Source: an uncultured Paracoccaceae bacterium
Lineage (GTDB): Bacteria; Pseudomonadota; Alphaproteobacteria; Rhodobacterales; Rhodobacteraceae
Assembly: GCA_947497065.1 (NCBI GenBank)
Contig: CANMEQ010000005.1
Span: 1 to 64,000, forward strand
Reading direction: 5' to 3'
Length of the DNA stretch: 64,000 nucleotides
The notes below the pieces were generated by a model. It was given only the letters and a program-made list of their open reading frames with translations, had not been told where the DNA came from and searched no databases. The translations under genes and the position numbers were made by a program. This document shows, piece by piece, positions 24,768 to 34,349 of the stretch. Position 1 is the first letter of the stretch; the number at the start of each line of letters is the position of its first letter.

Positions 24768-25493
24768 TCAGCGGTTGTTCTCGGTGCGCCATGTCTTGAA
24801 CGCATCCAGGTTTTCTTCTTTTGTCGCAGGATAGAGGCCAATGATCGTCGCTCCCGATTGGACCTGCGACATGACGAAATGTTCATAGGCCGTCATTTCA
24901 ACAGCTTCTGCTGCAATTTCGTCGGCCAGATGTGCGGGCACAACGATCACGCTGTCATCATCACCCACAATGATATCGCCAGGGAAGACAGGCGCGTCAC
25001 CGCATCCGATGGGTACGTTTATGTCGATGGCTTCGTTCAGCGTTAAGTTTGTCGGGCTCGACGGGCGGCTGTGATAGGCTGGCATGTCAAGCTCGCCGAT
25101 GTTCATCGCGTCGCGAAATCCACCATCGGTGACCACACCTGCAGCCCCGCGTTTCATCAGGCGGGTGATGAGGATGTCGCCCGCCGAAGCAGCACGCGCA
25201 TCTTTCCGGCTGTCCATGACCAAAACAGCACCTTCGGGGCAAGTCTCAACAGCATGGCGTTGCGGGTGTTTTGGATTGCGGAACTCAACCAATTGGTTGC
25301 GGTCTTCACGGGCTGGCATGTAGCGCAGCGTGAACGCTGGGCCGACCATGTTGCGGCCTTTGGCTTTTACTGGGCGCACATCTTGAATGACCTGATTGCG
25401 CAATCCACGCTTGTAGAGGGCTGTCGCCAAGGTCGCGACAGAGACGTCCTTTAGGCGCTCGAGTGAAGCGGGGGAAACTGTTGGGTCTGACAT
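24768..25493 (-). CDS. RraA-family protein (possible aldolase or decarboxylase)
   Basis: Protein of 241 residues of the RraA / HMG-aldolase fold. Landmarks are GPAFTLRYMP near residue 50, GDILITRLMKRGAAGVVTDG with the Gly-Asp pair expected near the metal site, GGFRD and PGDIIVGDDDSVIVVP, which is strongly conserved. Plant-type and many bacterial RraA relatives are metal-dependent aldolases for 4-hydroxy-2-oxo acids; others act on RNase E. The neighbouring semialdehyde dehydrogenase favours a catabolic role. ATG 25493 chosen. Confidence 0.82.
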   Translation of the reverse strand: MSDPTVSPASLERLKDVSVATLATALYKRGLRNQVIQDVRPVKAKGRNMVGPAFTLRYMPAREDRNQLVEFRNPKHPQRHAVETCPEGAVLVMDSRKDARAASAGDILITRLMKRGAAGVVTDGGFRDAMNIGELDMPAYHSRPSSPTNLTLNEAIDINVPIGCGDAPVFPGDIIVGDDDSVIVVPAHLADEIAAEAVEMTAYEHFVMSQVQSGATIIGLYPATKEENLDAFKTWRTENNR

Positions 25494-25528
25494 GGGATTA
25501 CCTTTCAACAAGCCGGCTGGTCTGAACC

Positions 25529-26569
25529 TTAGGCGATCTGATTTCGTTTGTTGTATTGAATGGAAGAGATCAGAGAGACGACGATAAACGCCGCGCCGAT
25601 AAGCCCTGTGATCAATTCAGGAACGTGCCACAGCGATTTCATGTACATGATCACCGACAACGCGAGGACAGAATAAAACGCGCCGTGTTCAAGGTAGCGA
25701 AACTCCGTCAACGTATCGCGCTCCACCAGCATGATCGTCATTGAGCGAACGTAAAACGCGCCGATGCCCAATCCAATCGCGATGAGAAATAGGTTCTGGG
25801 TCAACGCAAAGGCTCCTATCACCCCGTCGAATGAAAAGCTCGCATCCAGAACCTCGAGGTATAAAAACGCACCAAACCCGCCTTTTGCCGCAGCCGTATG
25901 AACTTCTTGTTCGGCATCCAAGAAATGGGCAACCAATTCGACCGCCAAGAAGGTCAGTAGCCCGCAAACAGCCGAAAATAGAAACGTTGCACTGTCTTCC
26001 GGCGGCAACGCGACAGAGATCATCACGGCCGCGAACAGGACCACGCCAATTTCCAACCCACGAATGGACGCCCATGTGCGCAGGCGCGCTTCGATAACCC
26101 TGATCCAGTCAACTTCTTTGGATTGATCCAGGAAATACGAAAGAGCGACCATCATCAGAAAGGTCCCGCCAAATGCGGAAATCCCGATGTGGGCATCGTC
26201 CATGATGCGCGCATATTCTTGCGGGTCTGTCGCGGCAAGAACCACAGCAGAGATTGGCCCGATATTTGCCGCCACAACGACAACAACCAAAGGAAAAATG
26301 ATCCGCATCCCAAACACGGCGATGATAATGCCCCACGTCAAAAAACGGTGCTGCCATTTTGGCTCCATCGTTTTCAGAATGTTCGCGTTTACAATGGCAT
26401 TGTCGAAACTAAGAGAGATTTCCAAGACTGCCAAAATGCAGCCCAGCAAAAAGAAAGACATCGCTCCAGCGACTGTTCCCGTTGTTTGGTAGCCTAGGAC
26501 ATAAGCCAACACCAAACCGGTTGCGGTAAAGATAAATGGCCAGCGGAAATAGGTGAGGGTCGGTGTCAT
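25529..26569 (-). CDS. DUF475 (TerC-related) integral membrane protein
   Basis: Membrane protein of 346 residues with about eight hydrophobic helices. Acidic signatures in helices, LEISLSFDNAIVNANIL near residue 49 and LEVLDASFSFDGVIGAFAL near 240, form the paired 'E...SFDN/D' motif shared by DUF475 and TerC proteins. The two halves look like an internal repeat. TerC relatives are linked to metal-ion export or metalation of exported enzymes; whether that applies here is unknown. Divergent from a LysR regulator with a 113-base gap. Confidence 0.88.
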   Translation of the reverse strand: MTPTLTYFRWPFIFTATGLVLAYVLGYQTTGTVAGAMSFFLLGCILAVLEISLSFDNAIVNANILKTMEPKWQHRFLTWGIIIAVFGMRIIFPLVVVVVAANIGPISAVVLAATDPQEYARIMDDAHIGISAFGGTFLMMVALSYFLDQSKEVDWIRVIEARLRTWASIRGLEIGVVLFAAVMISVALPPEDSATFLFSAVCGLLTFLAVELVAHFLDAEQEVHTAAAKGGFGAFLYLEVLDASFSFDGVIGAFALTQNLFLIAIGLGIGAFYVRSMTIMLVERDTLTEFRYLEHGAFYSVLALSVIMYMKSLWHVPELITGLIGAAFIVVSLISSIQYNKRNQIA

Positions 26570-26682
26570 GGGTTCTCTTCAGGTTGTTTAGCGCGTGCGC
26601 GCTGATCATTGTGACAGACCGCAATTTTGTAAATTTCAAATTTGGATTGTTGTGATACAGGATTCATATCAATGCGAGGTTT

Positions 26683-27600
26683 ATGATGGCACAAGGTCAG
26701 TTCGAGTACTTCCAAATGCGGTGCTTTGTTGCGGTTGCAGAAGAGCTAAACTTTCGCCGCGCGGCCGAACGGATGAACATGACGCAACCTCCCTTGTCGC
26801 GTCAGATCAAACTGTTGGAACAGCGGATTAACCTCACGCTATTCGAACGCAACAACCGCCATGTGCGTCTGACTTCAGCGGGAGAAAGTTTCTATCATAG
26901 CGCTGTTGATATTATTCAGCGCTCAGAGCATGCCGTGCTGAATGCTCGCCAAGCAGAACGCGGTGAAACAGGTGCGATCGCCTTGGGTTTTGTGCCCTCG
27001 GCCGCTTTCCAATTCATGCCACTTATCGCTCAGCGGATGGCCATCCAAATGCCGAATGTATTGCTCTCCCCGATCGAGATGATGGGCTATGAAGTGATCG
27101 AAGCACAGCGATCTGGCCGCATTGATTTGGGGCTCACACGGATGGAAGCGCCTCGTGCGGAGATTGAACGATCTCGCGTGGTGAGCGAGACGTTCGTCGC
27201 GGCAATCCCGCGTGGGCATCCGTTGGCAGGGCAGGCCGAACTTTCCATTTCTGACTTTCATGGCGTGCCCTACATCTCATTCACCAAAGACCGTGGCGGG
27301 TACCTCAAAGAGACATTGGATGCGTTGTTCTATGCCAGTGGCGTTCTCCCGGATACACGGTTGGAAGCAAGTCAGACTCACGCGGTTATCAGTTTGGTCA
27401 ACCACGGCTTAGGATTTGCCTTGGTGCCAGAGTCAGCGCAAATCATTCAATTGGCAGAGGTTGTGTACCGAAGCATCAATATACCTGCGCACTTCAGGTC
27501 TGATATGTATTTGGTATCGCGTCCCGAGAAGGGTTTGTTGGTCACAGACCGTGTTAAAAAACTAATCACAGAGGTTTTGGCCCCCTTTCGGGACGCCTAG
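26683..27600 (+). CDS. LysR-family transcriptional regulator
   Basis: Regulator of 305 residues. The N-terminal winged helix-turn-helix spans about residues 8-67 (FRRAAERMNMTQPPLSRQI), followed by the linker and a substrate-binding domain with ETGAIALGFVPSAAFQFMPL and the LVNHGLGFALVPESA region. Two ATGs (26683, 26686) are possible starts. LysR proteins often control divergent neighbours, so DUF475 or the RraA-dehydrogenase genes beyond it are candidates. Confidence 0.9.
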   Translation: MMAQGQFEYFQMRCFVAVAEELNFRRAAERMNMTQPPLSRQIKLLEQRINLTLFERNNRHVRLTSAGESFYHSAVDIIQRSEHAVLNARQAERGETGAIALGFVPSAAFQFMPLIAQRMAIQMPNVLLSPIEMMGYEVIEAQRSGRIDLGLTRMEAPRAEIERSRVVSETFVAAIPRGHPLAGQAELSISDFHGVPYISFTKDRGGYLKETLDALFYASGVLPDTRLEASQTHAVISLVNHGLGFALVPESAQIIQLAEVVYRSINIPAHFRSDMYLVSRPEKGLLVTDRVKKLITEVLAPFRDA

Positions 27601-27684
27601 TTCGCGGTGAAAGTGAACTCATCTGTTTAGGTGGCTTCACCTTGGGCGGTTGCAGGCATAGACTGCGCGCAAAGGAATTCGAAT

Positions 27685-28614
27685 ATGACCAATATTGTTG
27701 ACGTACGAGAGCTTACGAAACGCTATGATAATGGCTTTGAGGCGCTCAAATCTGTGGACCTTTCCATCAAGCAAGGTGAGATTATCGCCCTTTTGGGGCC
27801 GAACGGTGCGGGCAAGACGACACTGATTTCAACCATTTGCGGCATCACGCAGGCCACTTCCGGCAGTGTGACCATCGGCGGTCATGACAATCTGACCGAT
27901 TTTCGCGCGGCTCGTAATCTGGTCGGGTTGGTACCTCAGGAAATCAATCTCGAACCGTTCGAAAAGGTGATGAACACGGTTAAGTTTTCGCGAGGTTTGT
28001 TCGGAAAGGCTCCCGACCCAGCGTACTTGGAGAAGATTTTACGGTCATTGTCCCTGTGGGATAAAAAAGACGATAGGATCATGATGCTCTCTGGCGGAAT
28101 GAAGCGCAGGGTGCTTATCGCCAAAGCCTTATCCCATGAACCTCGCGTGTTGTTCTTGGATGAACCCACCGCAGGCGTCGACGTGGAACTGCGAAAAGAC
28201 ATGTGGGATGTTGTTGCCAAGCTCAAAGAAGACGGTGTCACGATTATTCTGACGACCCACTACATTGAAGAGGCGGAAGCGATCGCAGACCGCATCGGGG
28301 TTATCGCCAAGGGCGAGATTTTGTTGGTCGAAGATAAAGACCACCTGATGAAACGGATGGGTAAAAAGTCGTTGAAGATTGAATTGATCGAACCGGTCAG
28401 CGCAGTTCCAGATGCGTTGTCGAAGTACGGCTTGCGCCTGGAGGAGGGCCATTTGGTTTACACCTACGACACGAGCCTTGACCGAACAGGAATAACCAGC
28501 CTCTTGGCCGACCTGCAAACGGCGGGCCTCCAGATGAGCGATCTTCAAACACAACAGTCGTCACTAGAAGAAATTTTTGTGTCCCTCGTGGCCGAACAGG
28601 AGGGTGCGGCATGA
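27685..28614 (+). CDS. ABC-2 type exporter ATP-binding protein
   Basis: ATPase of 309 residues with a C-terminal extension typical of ABC-2 exporters (DRA/ABCA-like). Walker [10 protein letters not shown], signature MLSGGMKRR, Walker [13 protein letters not shown] and switch [16 protein letters not shown] 27685 has AAAGGAA 8 bases upstream; the frame is open earlier but without homology. Ends by ATGA overlap with the permease. Substrate unknown. Confidence 0.9.
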   Translation: MTNIVDVRELTKRYDNGFEALKSVDLSIKQGEIIALLGPNGAGKTTLISTICGITQATSGSVTIGGHDNLTDFRAARNLVGLVPQEINLEPFEKVMNTVKFSRGLFGKAPDPAYLEKILRSLSLWDKKDDRIMMLSGGMKRRVLIAKALSHEPRVLFLDEPTAGVDVELRKDMWDVVAKLKEDGVTIILTTHYIEEAEAIADRIGVIAKGEILLVEDKDHLMKRMGKKSLKIELIEPVSAVPDALSKYGLRLEEGHLVYTYDTSLDRTGITSLLADLQTAGLQMSDLQTQQSSLEEIFVSLVAEQEGAA

Positions 28615-29372
28615 ATTTCCAAGCCATCAGATCCATCTACATTTTCGAAATGGCCCGATTTTTTCGGACATTGATGCAAAGCTTTATCAGCCCAGTGATT
28701 TCGACGTCGCTCTATTTCGTCGTCTTCGGAACAGCCATTGGCAGCCGAATTCAAGAGGTTGAAGGTATCGGGTACGGTGCCTTTATCGTGCCCGGTTTGA
28801 TCATGCTTTCTGTGATGACACAGGCCACCAGCAATGCATCGTTCGGCATCTATTTCCCAAAGTTTATCGGTACGATTTATGAGCTTCTCTCTGCACCCGT
28901 CAGCTTTTGGGAAATCACCGTTGGATACGTCGGTGCAGCTGCGACAAAGGCGATGTTTGTAGGCTTGGTGATCTTAGGAACGTCGTTTTTGTTCGTAGAC
29001 ATCACAATCCAACACCCGATCGCAATGCTGGCTTTCTTAACGCTGACCTGTTTGTCGTTCTCGCTGTTGGGGTTCATCATCGGTATCTGGGCTGGGAACT
29101 TTGAACAGCTGCAACTGATCCCCTTGTTGATCATCACCCCTTTGGTGTTTCTCGGTGGATCATTTTACTCGGTCGCGATGCTGCCGCCCGTTTGGCAAAG
29201 CATCACGATGTTCAATCCCGTTGTGTATCTCATTTCAGGGTTCCGCTGGTCGTTTTTTGGCGCGGCCGATGTTCCGATCGCACTTAGCCTTTTTGCAATC
29301 GGGTTGTTCACCGCGCTTTGCGTTGGTGTGATCGGTTGGATATTTAAAACAGGGTGGCGGATAAGACAGTAG
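28611..29372 (+). CDS. ABC-2 type exporter permease
   Basis: Membrane protein of 253 residues with six hydrophobic segments, of the ABC-2 (NodJ-like) permease family. Landmarks are [19 protein letters not shown] near residue 25 and [20 protein letters not shown] near 183, the latter typical of the periplasmic loop before the last helices. Functions with the preceding ATPase. Related pairs export polysaccharides, lipids or drugs; no nearby enzyme identifies the cargo. Confidence 0.9.
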   Translation: MNFQAIRSIYIFEMARFFRTLMQSFISPVISTSLYFVVFGTAIGSRIQEVEGIGYGAFIVPGLIMLSVMTQATSNASFGIYFPKFIGTIYELLSAPVSFWEITVGYVGAAATKAMFVGLVILGTSFLFVDITIQHPIAMLAFLTLTCLSFSLLGFIIGIWAGNFEQLQLIPLLIITPLVFLGGSFYSVAMLPPVWQSITMFNPVVYLISGFRWSFFGAADVPIALSLFAIGLFTALCVGVIGWIFKTGWRIRQ

Positions 29373-29416
29373 CGGGTGCCTTGTTTTTGGGGGGCGATCC
29401 ACTTAGATGCTTCTCC

Positions 29417-30208
29417 ATGAAACGTTGGATTCCTTTTGTAAAAAGCCCGCCCCATGTTGCTGTTGTTCGGTTGCAAGGGGCCATCGCCACATCTGGTCGC
29501 GCTCTCTCTGATCGAGGCCTCGCCGACGCAATCGAAAAAGCATTCAAATCAAAGCCTGTCGCTGTGGCGCTGGAAATTTCCAGCCCCGGTGGGTCGCCTG
29601 TGCAGTCGTCTTTGATAGCGGCCCGTATCCGCCGCTTGGCGGACGAGAAAAACATCCCTGTTTATGCCTTTGTCGAAGACGTTGCAGCGTCCGGCGGATA
29701 TTGGTTGGCCGTGTCCGCAGACGAAATTTTTGTCGATCGCGGGTCCATCTTAGGCTCAATCGGGGTTATTTCTGCGGGCTTCGGCTTGGAAGGCACGCTG
29801 GACAAAATTGGCGCGGAGCGTCGCGTTTACACGGCTGGTACATCAAAAAGTATGTTGGACCCATTTCAGGCTGAGAAGCCAGAGGATGTAGAACGCCTCA
29901 AACGGTTGTTGGACGATATGCACGCCTATTTCAAAGACCATGTCGGCTCTCGCAGAGCTGGTAAACTGGATGAGACCAAAGATCTATTTACCGGTGAGAT
30001 TTGGATTGGACAAAAGGCAATCGATGTCGGGCTGGCAGATCATGTCGGTCACCTCGCTCCTGTTCTCAAAGCCAAACATGGCGACAAAGTGAGCTTTCGC
30101 AGGTTTGGCCAAAAACGGTCTTTCTTCTCCCGTTTTGGCGCCCAAATCGTGGGCGATGCCGTTGCTGGCATCGAAGAGCGCGCAGCCTACGCGCGGTTCG
30201 GCCTGTAA
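29417..30208 (+). CDS. S49-family serine protease (SppA-like, short form)
   Basis: Protease of about 263 residues, the short archaeal/bacterial SppA type with one catalytic domain. SSPGGSPVQSSLIAARI near residue 57 precedes AYAFVEDVAASGGYWLAV-like residues: the Ser in AASGGYW is the nucleophile and the Lys in TAGTSKSMLDPF is the general base. The C-terminus has GEIWIGQKAIDVGLADHVG. No clear signal peptide or N-terminal helix, so membrane association is uncertain. I use ATG 29417 (MKRWIPFVKSPP); a GTG at 29354 overlaps the exporter permease. Followed immediately by a 53-residue zinc-ribbon gene. Confidence 0.87.
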   Translation: MKRWIPFVKSPPHVAVVRLQGAIATSGRALSDRGLADAIEKAFKSKPVAVALEISSPGGSPVQSSLIAARIRRLADEKNIPVYAFVEDVAASGGYWLAVSADEIFVDRGSILGSIGVISAGFGLEGTLDKIGAERRVYTAGTSKSMLDPFQAEKPEDVERLKRLLDDMHAYFKDHVGSRRAGKLDETKDLFTGEIWIGQKAIDVGLADHVGHLAPVLKAKHGDKVSFRRFGQKRSFFSRFGAQIVGDAVAGIEERAAYARFGL

Positions 30209-30370
30209 ATGATATTCAAAATTGTTTCTCTTTTTCTGATTGGCATGGGTGTGCTTGCGATGTTTGGCAAACTTACATTGCCGGGAGCGAAGCAATTGAC
30301 TAAAGCCAAATGCGCCCGTTGTGGCAAATTCACCTTTGGCAAAACATGTGACTGCAAGGAACGACATTGA
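30209..30370 (+). CDS. 53-residue membrane-anchored zinc-ribbon-like protein
   Basis: Small gene starting directly after the protease stop (TAA then ATG at 30209). Residues 4-20 form one hydrophobic helix (KIVSLFLIGMGVLAMFG). A short cytoplasmic-type tail follows with C35-x2-C38 and C47-x-C49, that is KCARCGKF and KTCDCKE, which could bind one zinc ion. The stop overlaps the exchanger start by one base (TGATG). The tight fit between two real genes and the paired cysteines argue for a genuine gene. Function unknown; it may anchor or modulate a neighbour. Confidence 0.75.
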   Translation: MIFKIVSLFLIGMGVLAMFGKLTLPGAKQLTKAKCARCGKFTFGKTCDCKERH

Positions 30371-31359
30371 TGGCTGAGCTGCTATCCCTCCCCGCCGGCC
30401 CGTTTATGGACTGGACGTTTACGATTATTGGTTTGGTTCTATTACTTCTCGCGGGGGATAGCCTCGTAAAAGGGGCGGTAAATTTGTCGTTGCGGCTGGG
30501 TGTTCCCGCCTTGATCGTGTCGCTCACAATTGTGGCCTTCGGAACGTCAGCGCCAGAATTGCTGATTTCGGTTCAGGCGATCTGGGACGGTGTTCCTGAT
30601 CTGGCGCTGGGCAATGTCGTCGGCTCAAACACAGCGAATGTCTTGTTGGTCTTAGGTGTGCCCGCGCTCATGGCGGTGATGAAGACGAGTGAGTGCAATA
30701 CACGCTCGTCCTACCTGCAAATGTTGGGTGCCACCATTTTGTTTATCGCACTGGCCTACCGCGGCCGGTTTGACTGGATCGCAGGTTTGATTTTGCTGGC
30801 CGCTTTGGCCGCAATGCTAACCCATGCCGCGCTTGAGGCGAAACGCCACCGCGATGACGGCGAAGCGCAAATCGTCGAAGATGATATCGAGGACCTAGAA
30901 GGGGCCGACCCTGATTTACCATGGTCCAAAATCATCCTGTTTTTGGTCTTGGGTATGATCGGCTTGCCTCTCGGAGCCAACCTCTTGGTAGAAGGCGCGT
31001 CAAACATCGCGGCGGACTTTGGCGTCAGCCAAGCGGTCATTGGTTTGACGCTTGTCGCCATTGGTACGTCCCTGCCGGAATTGGCAACGACCGTCGTAGC
31101 GGCACTTCGTCAGCAAGCAGATGTCGCGTTAGGCAACGTGATCGGGTCAAACATGTTCAACCTTTTGGGCATCATAGGTGTCGCCTCCCTGGTCGGACCC
31201 ATCCCCGTTAGCCCCAATTTCTACGCCTTTGATTTCTGGATCATGCTTGGGTCAACCCTGTTGCTCATCCCGTTTGTGTTCCTGGGGCAAAACCTGACCC
31301 GTATTTGGGGTATAGCCCTGTCAGCGGCCTATGTTGCCTATCTTTTGGTGGTTCTCTGA
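30370..31359 (+). CDS. Sodium/calcium exchanger family protein (YrbG/CaxP-like)
   Basis: Inner-membrane antiporter of 329 residues in the Ca2+:cation antiporter family. Two inverted repeats carry the alpha motifs: VAFGTSAPELLISVQAI with GNVVGSNTANVLLV in the first, AIGTSLPELATTVVAAL with GNVIGSNMFNLLGI in the second. A hydrophilic acidic loop (EDDIEDLEGADPD) separates the halves. Expected to expel Ca2+ in exchange for Na+ or H+. ATG 30370 overlaps the preceding stop; its own end shares one base with the next gene. Confidence 0.92.
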   Translation: MAELLSLPAGPFMDWTFTIIGLVLLLLAGDSLVKGAVNLSLRLGVPALIVSLTIVAFGTSAPELLISVQAIWDGVPDLALGNVVGSNTANVLLVLGVPALMAVMKTSECNTRSSYLQMLGATILFIALAYRGRFDWIAGLILLAALAAMLTHAALEAKRHRDDGEAQIVEDDIEDLEGADPDLPWSKIILFLVLGMIGLPLGANLLVEGASNIAADFGVSQAVIGLTLVAIGTSLPELATTVVAALRQQADVALGNVIGSNMFNLLGIIGVASLVGPIPVSPNFYAFDFWIMLGSTLLLIPFVFLGQNLTRIWGIALSAAYVAYLLVVL

Positions 31360-32138
31360 TGCCGAACGCACTGGTGACAGGCGGTGCTGCACGATTAGGT
31401 CGCGCGATGGCGCTCTACCTTGCGGACCGGGGGTTTGATGTTGCGGTGCATTATCATTCGAACGCTCAGGCTGCGGATGACGTGGTTCGCCAGATTGCGG
31501 ACAAGGGCAGGAACGCGGCCGCAATTCAGGCTGACTTGCTGGATGACGCCGAAACTGAGGCGCTTTTGCCTGCGGCAGCGACTGCACTGGGCGGGCCAAT
31601 CTCGGTGTTGATCAACAACGCCTCTGTCTTTGAGTATGACACCCTGCAGTCGGCGACGAAAACCAGTTGGGATCGTCATATAGGCTCGAACTTGCGCGCG
31701 CCGTTTTTTTTAACCCAATCTTTGGCCGTGCAGATACCTGATGCGACACACGATGAGGCCGGCGAACCACTGGCAAGTGGCTTGGTTGTCAACATGATCG
31801 ACCAAAGGGTGCGTAAACTCACACCTGAATTTATGACCTATACAATTGCCAAGATGGGCCTGTGGGCATTCACACAAACTGCGGCCCAAGGTTTGGCCCC
31901 AAACATCCGCGTCAATGCCATCGGGCCAGGGCCTACTTTGCAAGGTGCTCGTCAGTCAGAAACACACTTTGAACAGCAGCGTCAGAACACGGTTTTAGGG
32001 CGCGGTGCCAACCCCTCAGACATAACCGCTGCGCTTGGGTATTTCTTGGATGCGCCCGCCGTCACAGGGCAATTGCTGTGTGTCGATGGTGGGCAACATC
32101 TGGCGTGGCAAACACCAGATGTGCTGGGTGTTGAGTAA
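31359..32138 (+). CDS. SDR oxidoreductase, pteridine-reductase (FolM/PTR1)-like
   Basis: NADPH-type short-chain reductase of 259 residues. The cofactor motif VTGGAARLGRAM has the TGxxxRxG form characteristic of pteridine reductases rather than the usual TGxxxGxG. Later features are VLINNASVFEYD, the active-site YTIAKMGLW (Tyr-x3-Lys) and PNIRVNAIGPGPTL. Likely reduces dihydrobiopterin-, dihydromonapterin- or dihydrofolate-like substrates. ATG 31359 overlaps the exchanger stop (TGATG). Confidence 0.83.
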   Translation: MPNALVTGGAARLGRAMALYLADRGFDVAVHYHSNAQAADDVVRQIADKGRNAAAIQADLLDDAETEALLPAAATALGGPISVLINNASVFEYDTLQSATKTSWDRHIGSNLRAPFFLTQSLAVQIPDATHDEAGEPLASGLVVNMIDQRVRKLTPEFMTYTIAKMGLWAFTQTAAQGLAPNIRVNAIGPGPTLQGARQSETHFEQQRQNTVLGRGANPSDITAALGYFLDAPAVTGQLLCVDGGQHLAWQTPDVLGVE

Positions 32139-32273
32139 GATTAGCATCAAATCAGCGTGGAGTTGTGCACTGGCCCGGATAGCTGTCACAAATTCTTTAC
32201 TTTTTCTCAATGTTTTCAATGATTTGCCAAATGTTAAAAATATTATCAAATGATATCAGCTACTTGGAGTGAA

Positions 32274-32288
32274 GCCTAAAAATTAGGC
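32274..32288. repeat. Perfect inverted repeat GCCTAA-AAA-TTAGGC
   Basis: Six-base perfect arms around AAA in the 297-base gap before uvrC. Could be a weak hairpin at the end of the SDR transcript or an operator; no T-tract follows. Confidence 0.35.
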
Positions 32289-32341
32289 AGCGTGATCAAA
32301 TCCCCTGTAAACAAGGATAAATCGCGAAGTTCTCAGAATAA

Positions 32342-32370
32342 CCCACGAGGTTATCCACAGATTCCGTGGG
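32342..32370. promoter_or_regulatory. Consensus DnaA box inside an inverted repeat before uvrC
   Basis: TTATCCACA at 32351-32359 matches the consensus DnaA box exactly. It is flanked by CCCACG (32342-32347) and CGTGGG (32365-32370), so it lies in the loop of a potential hairpin about 75 bases before the uvrC start. The rest of the 32139-32435 gap is AT-rich and holds no coding frame I can support. A single box argues against an origin. Confidence 0.5.
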
Positions 32371-32435
32371 TATGTTTCGGGTTGCAGCAGACGATAGACC
32401 ATTGCAGCGAGACCAGAGAATCATAAGTTGGAAAC

Positions 32436-34298
32436 ATGAACACTGAGACGTCCCAAACCCAAACGGGCCAAGAGATCATTCAGGGCTATTTGCGCACCCT
32501 AGACGCATCTCCAGGTGTGTATCGGATGCTCGATAGTGAAAGCCGCGTACTATACGTGGGCAAGGCGCGAAACCTCAAGAACCGTGTCAGCAATTACGCG
32601 CGATCATCGGGCCATTCGGCGCGCATCGCAACGATGATCTCGCACACAGCTTCGATGATGTTTCTGACAACCAAAACGGAAACTGAGGCCTTGTTGCTTG
32701 AGCAAAACCTGATCAAGCAACTCAAACCAAAATACAACGTTTTACTCCGAGACGATAAATCGTTCCCAAATATCCTCATCTCCAAAGATCATGATTTCCC
32801 TCGCATCGACAAACACCGCGGTGCAAAGAAAAAGAAGGGCACGTATTTTGGCCCTTTTGCCAGCGCAGGGGCTGTGAACCGAACGTTGAACACTTTGCAA
32901 CGCGCGTTTCTTTTGCGCACCTGTTCGGACAGCGATTATGAAAGCCGCACGCGACCGTGTTTGCAGCATCAAATCAAACGGTGCAGCGCCCCATGTGTTG
33001 GAAAAATTCCTGCGGATGATTATCAGCAGCTGGTCAAAGATGCTGAACGTTTTCTGTCAGGGAAATCCACTGAAATGCAAACGCAGCTCGCCGCGCAAAT
33101 GCAGGCCGCCAGCGACGACATGGAATTCGAACGCGCCGCTGCCTTGCGTGACCGGATCAAGGCGTTGACGCAGGTCCAAACCTCCCAAGGGATCAACCCT
33201 CGTGGTGTGACCGAGGCAGACGTGATTGCCCTGCACCGGGATGGCGGGCAGGCCTGTGTCCAAGTGTTCTTTATCCGCGCCAATCAAAACTGGGGAAACC
33301 GGGATTATTACCCGCGAGTGAACGGCGATGAAGACCCAGCAGAGGTGATGCAAGCCTTCATCGGCCAATTTTATGCAGACCGTGAACCGCCGCGCATGTT
33401 GCTTTTGTCTCACGGTGTCGACGACGAAGATCTGGTTGGGGAAGCGTTGTCCGAGAAAGCGGAACGCAAGGTTGAGCTGATTGTGCCGCAACGTGGTGAA
33501 AAGGCCGAGCTGGTCAGCAATGCCGCGCGCAATGCACGTGAAAGCCTCGGCCGGAAAATGGCTGAAACGGCCACGCAAGCGCGCTTGCTGCGCGGATTGA
33601 AAGAGGCATTCGATCTCGCAGAAATCCCGCAGCGTGTTGAGGTTTACGACAACTCACACATTCAGGGGGCCTTTGCCGTTGGTGCCATGATTGTGGCGGG
33701 CCCTGATGGGTTCGACAAAAACCAGTACCGCAAATTCAACATTCGCGGCGACGAGCTTACACCGGGGGACGATTTCGGCATGATGAAAGAGGTCCTGACC
33801 CGCCGCTTTAAGCGTCTGTTGAAGGAAGATCCAAATCGCGAGCTGGGTACCTGGCCAGGGCTATTGCTCATCGACGGCGGCGCGGGCCAAGTGTCCGCCG
33901 TGCGCGAGATTATGGATGATTTGGGTGTCTCAGATGTTCCGATGGTTGGGGTGGCCAAGGGGGTTGATCGAGATCACGGCAAAGAGGAATTCTACCGCAC
34001 GGGGCAACCCGTGATGGCCTTGCCCCGCAATGATCCTGTTTTGTATTTTATCCAACGGATGCGCGATGAAGCCCACAGGTTTGCGATTGGTACACACCGC
34101 GCGAAACGGTCCAAGGCGATCGGCGCGACCCCCTTGGATGATGTCCCCGGTGTGGGCGCGACCCGCAAACGCGCATTGCTTCAACACTTCGGCTCGGCCA
34201 AAGCGGTCGGTCGTGCCGCGCTTGCGGACTTGAAGGCCGTTGATGGCATTTCGGATGCCTTGGCTGAAACCATCTATGGATACTTCAATGAAAATTAG
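32436..34298 (+). CDS. uvrC: UvrABC excinuclease subunit C
   Basis: Nucleotide-excision-repair nuclease of 620 residues, full length. The N-terminal GIY-YIG domain has [25 protein letters not shown], used for the 3' incision. The UVR motif lies near residues 205-235 ([15 protein letters not shown]), the RNase-H-like domain for the 5' incision contains [20 protein letters not shown] and [15 protein letters not shown], and tandem helix-hairpin-helix elements ([32 protein letters not shown]) close the protein. Likely starts its own operon with pgsA, moaD and moaE downstream. Confidence 0.97.
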   Translation: MNTETSQTQTGQEIIQGYLRTLDASPGVYRMLDSESRVLYVGKARNLKNRVSNYARSSGHSARIATMISHTASMMFLTTKTETEALLLEQNLIKQLKPKYNVLLRDDKSFPNILISKDHDFPRIDKHRGAKKKKGTYFGPFASAGAVNRTLNTLQRAFLLRTCSDSDYESRTRPCLQHQIKRCSAPCVGKIPADDYQQLVKDAERFLSGKSTEMQTQLAAQMQAASDDMEFERAAALRDRIKALTQVQTSQGINPRGVTEADVIALHRDGGQACVQVFFIRANQNWGNRDYYPRVNGDEDPAEVMQAFIGQFYADREPPRMLLLSHGVDDEDLVGEALSEKAERKVELIVPQRGEKAELVSNAARNARESLGRKMAETATQARLLRGLKEAFDLAEIPQRVEVYDNSHIQGAFAVGAMIVAGPDGFDKNQYRKFNIRGDELTPGDDFGMMKEVLTRRFKRLLKEDPNRELGTWPGLLLIDGGAGQVSAVREIMDDLGVSDVPMVGVAKGVDRDHGKEEFYRTGQPVMALPRNDPVLYFIQRMRDEAHRFAIGTHRAKRSKAIGATPLDDVPGVGATRKRALLQHFGSAKAVGRAALADLKAVDGISDALAETIYGYFNEN

Positions 34299-34349
34299 CC
34301 TGTGCATCAAACGGTGGTGCCTGTTGCGCAAACGGATTAAACAGAGCGT

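Noticed and set aside
27606-27641. GGTGAA...TTCACC inverted repeat after the LysR gene
   Set aside because: Loop of more than 20 bases and no T-tract; too weak to call a terminator.
32139-32435. Possible replication origin (AT-rich, DnaA box, palindromes)
   Set aside because: Only one consensus DnaA box is present and the gene context (SDR, uvrC) is not that of a chromosome or plasmid origin.
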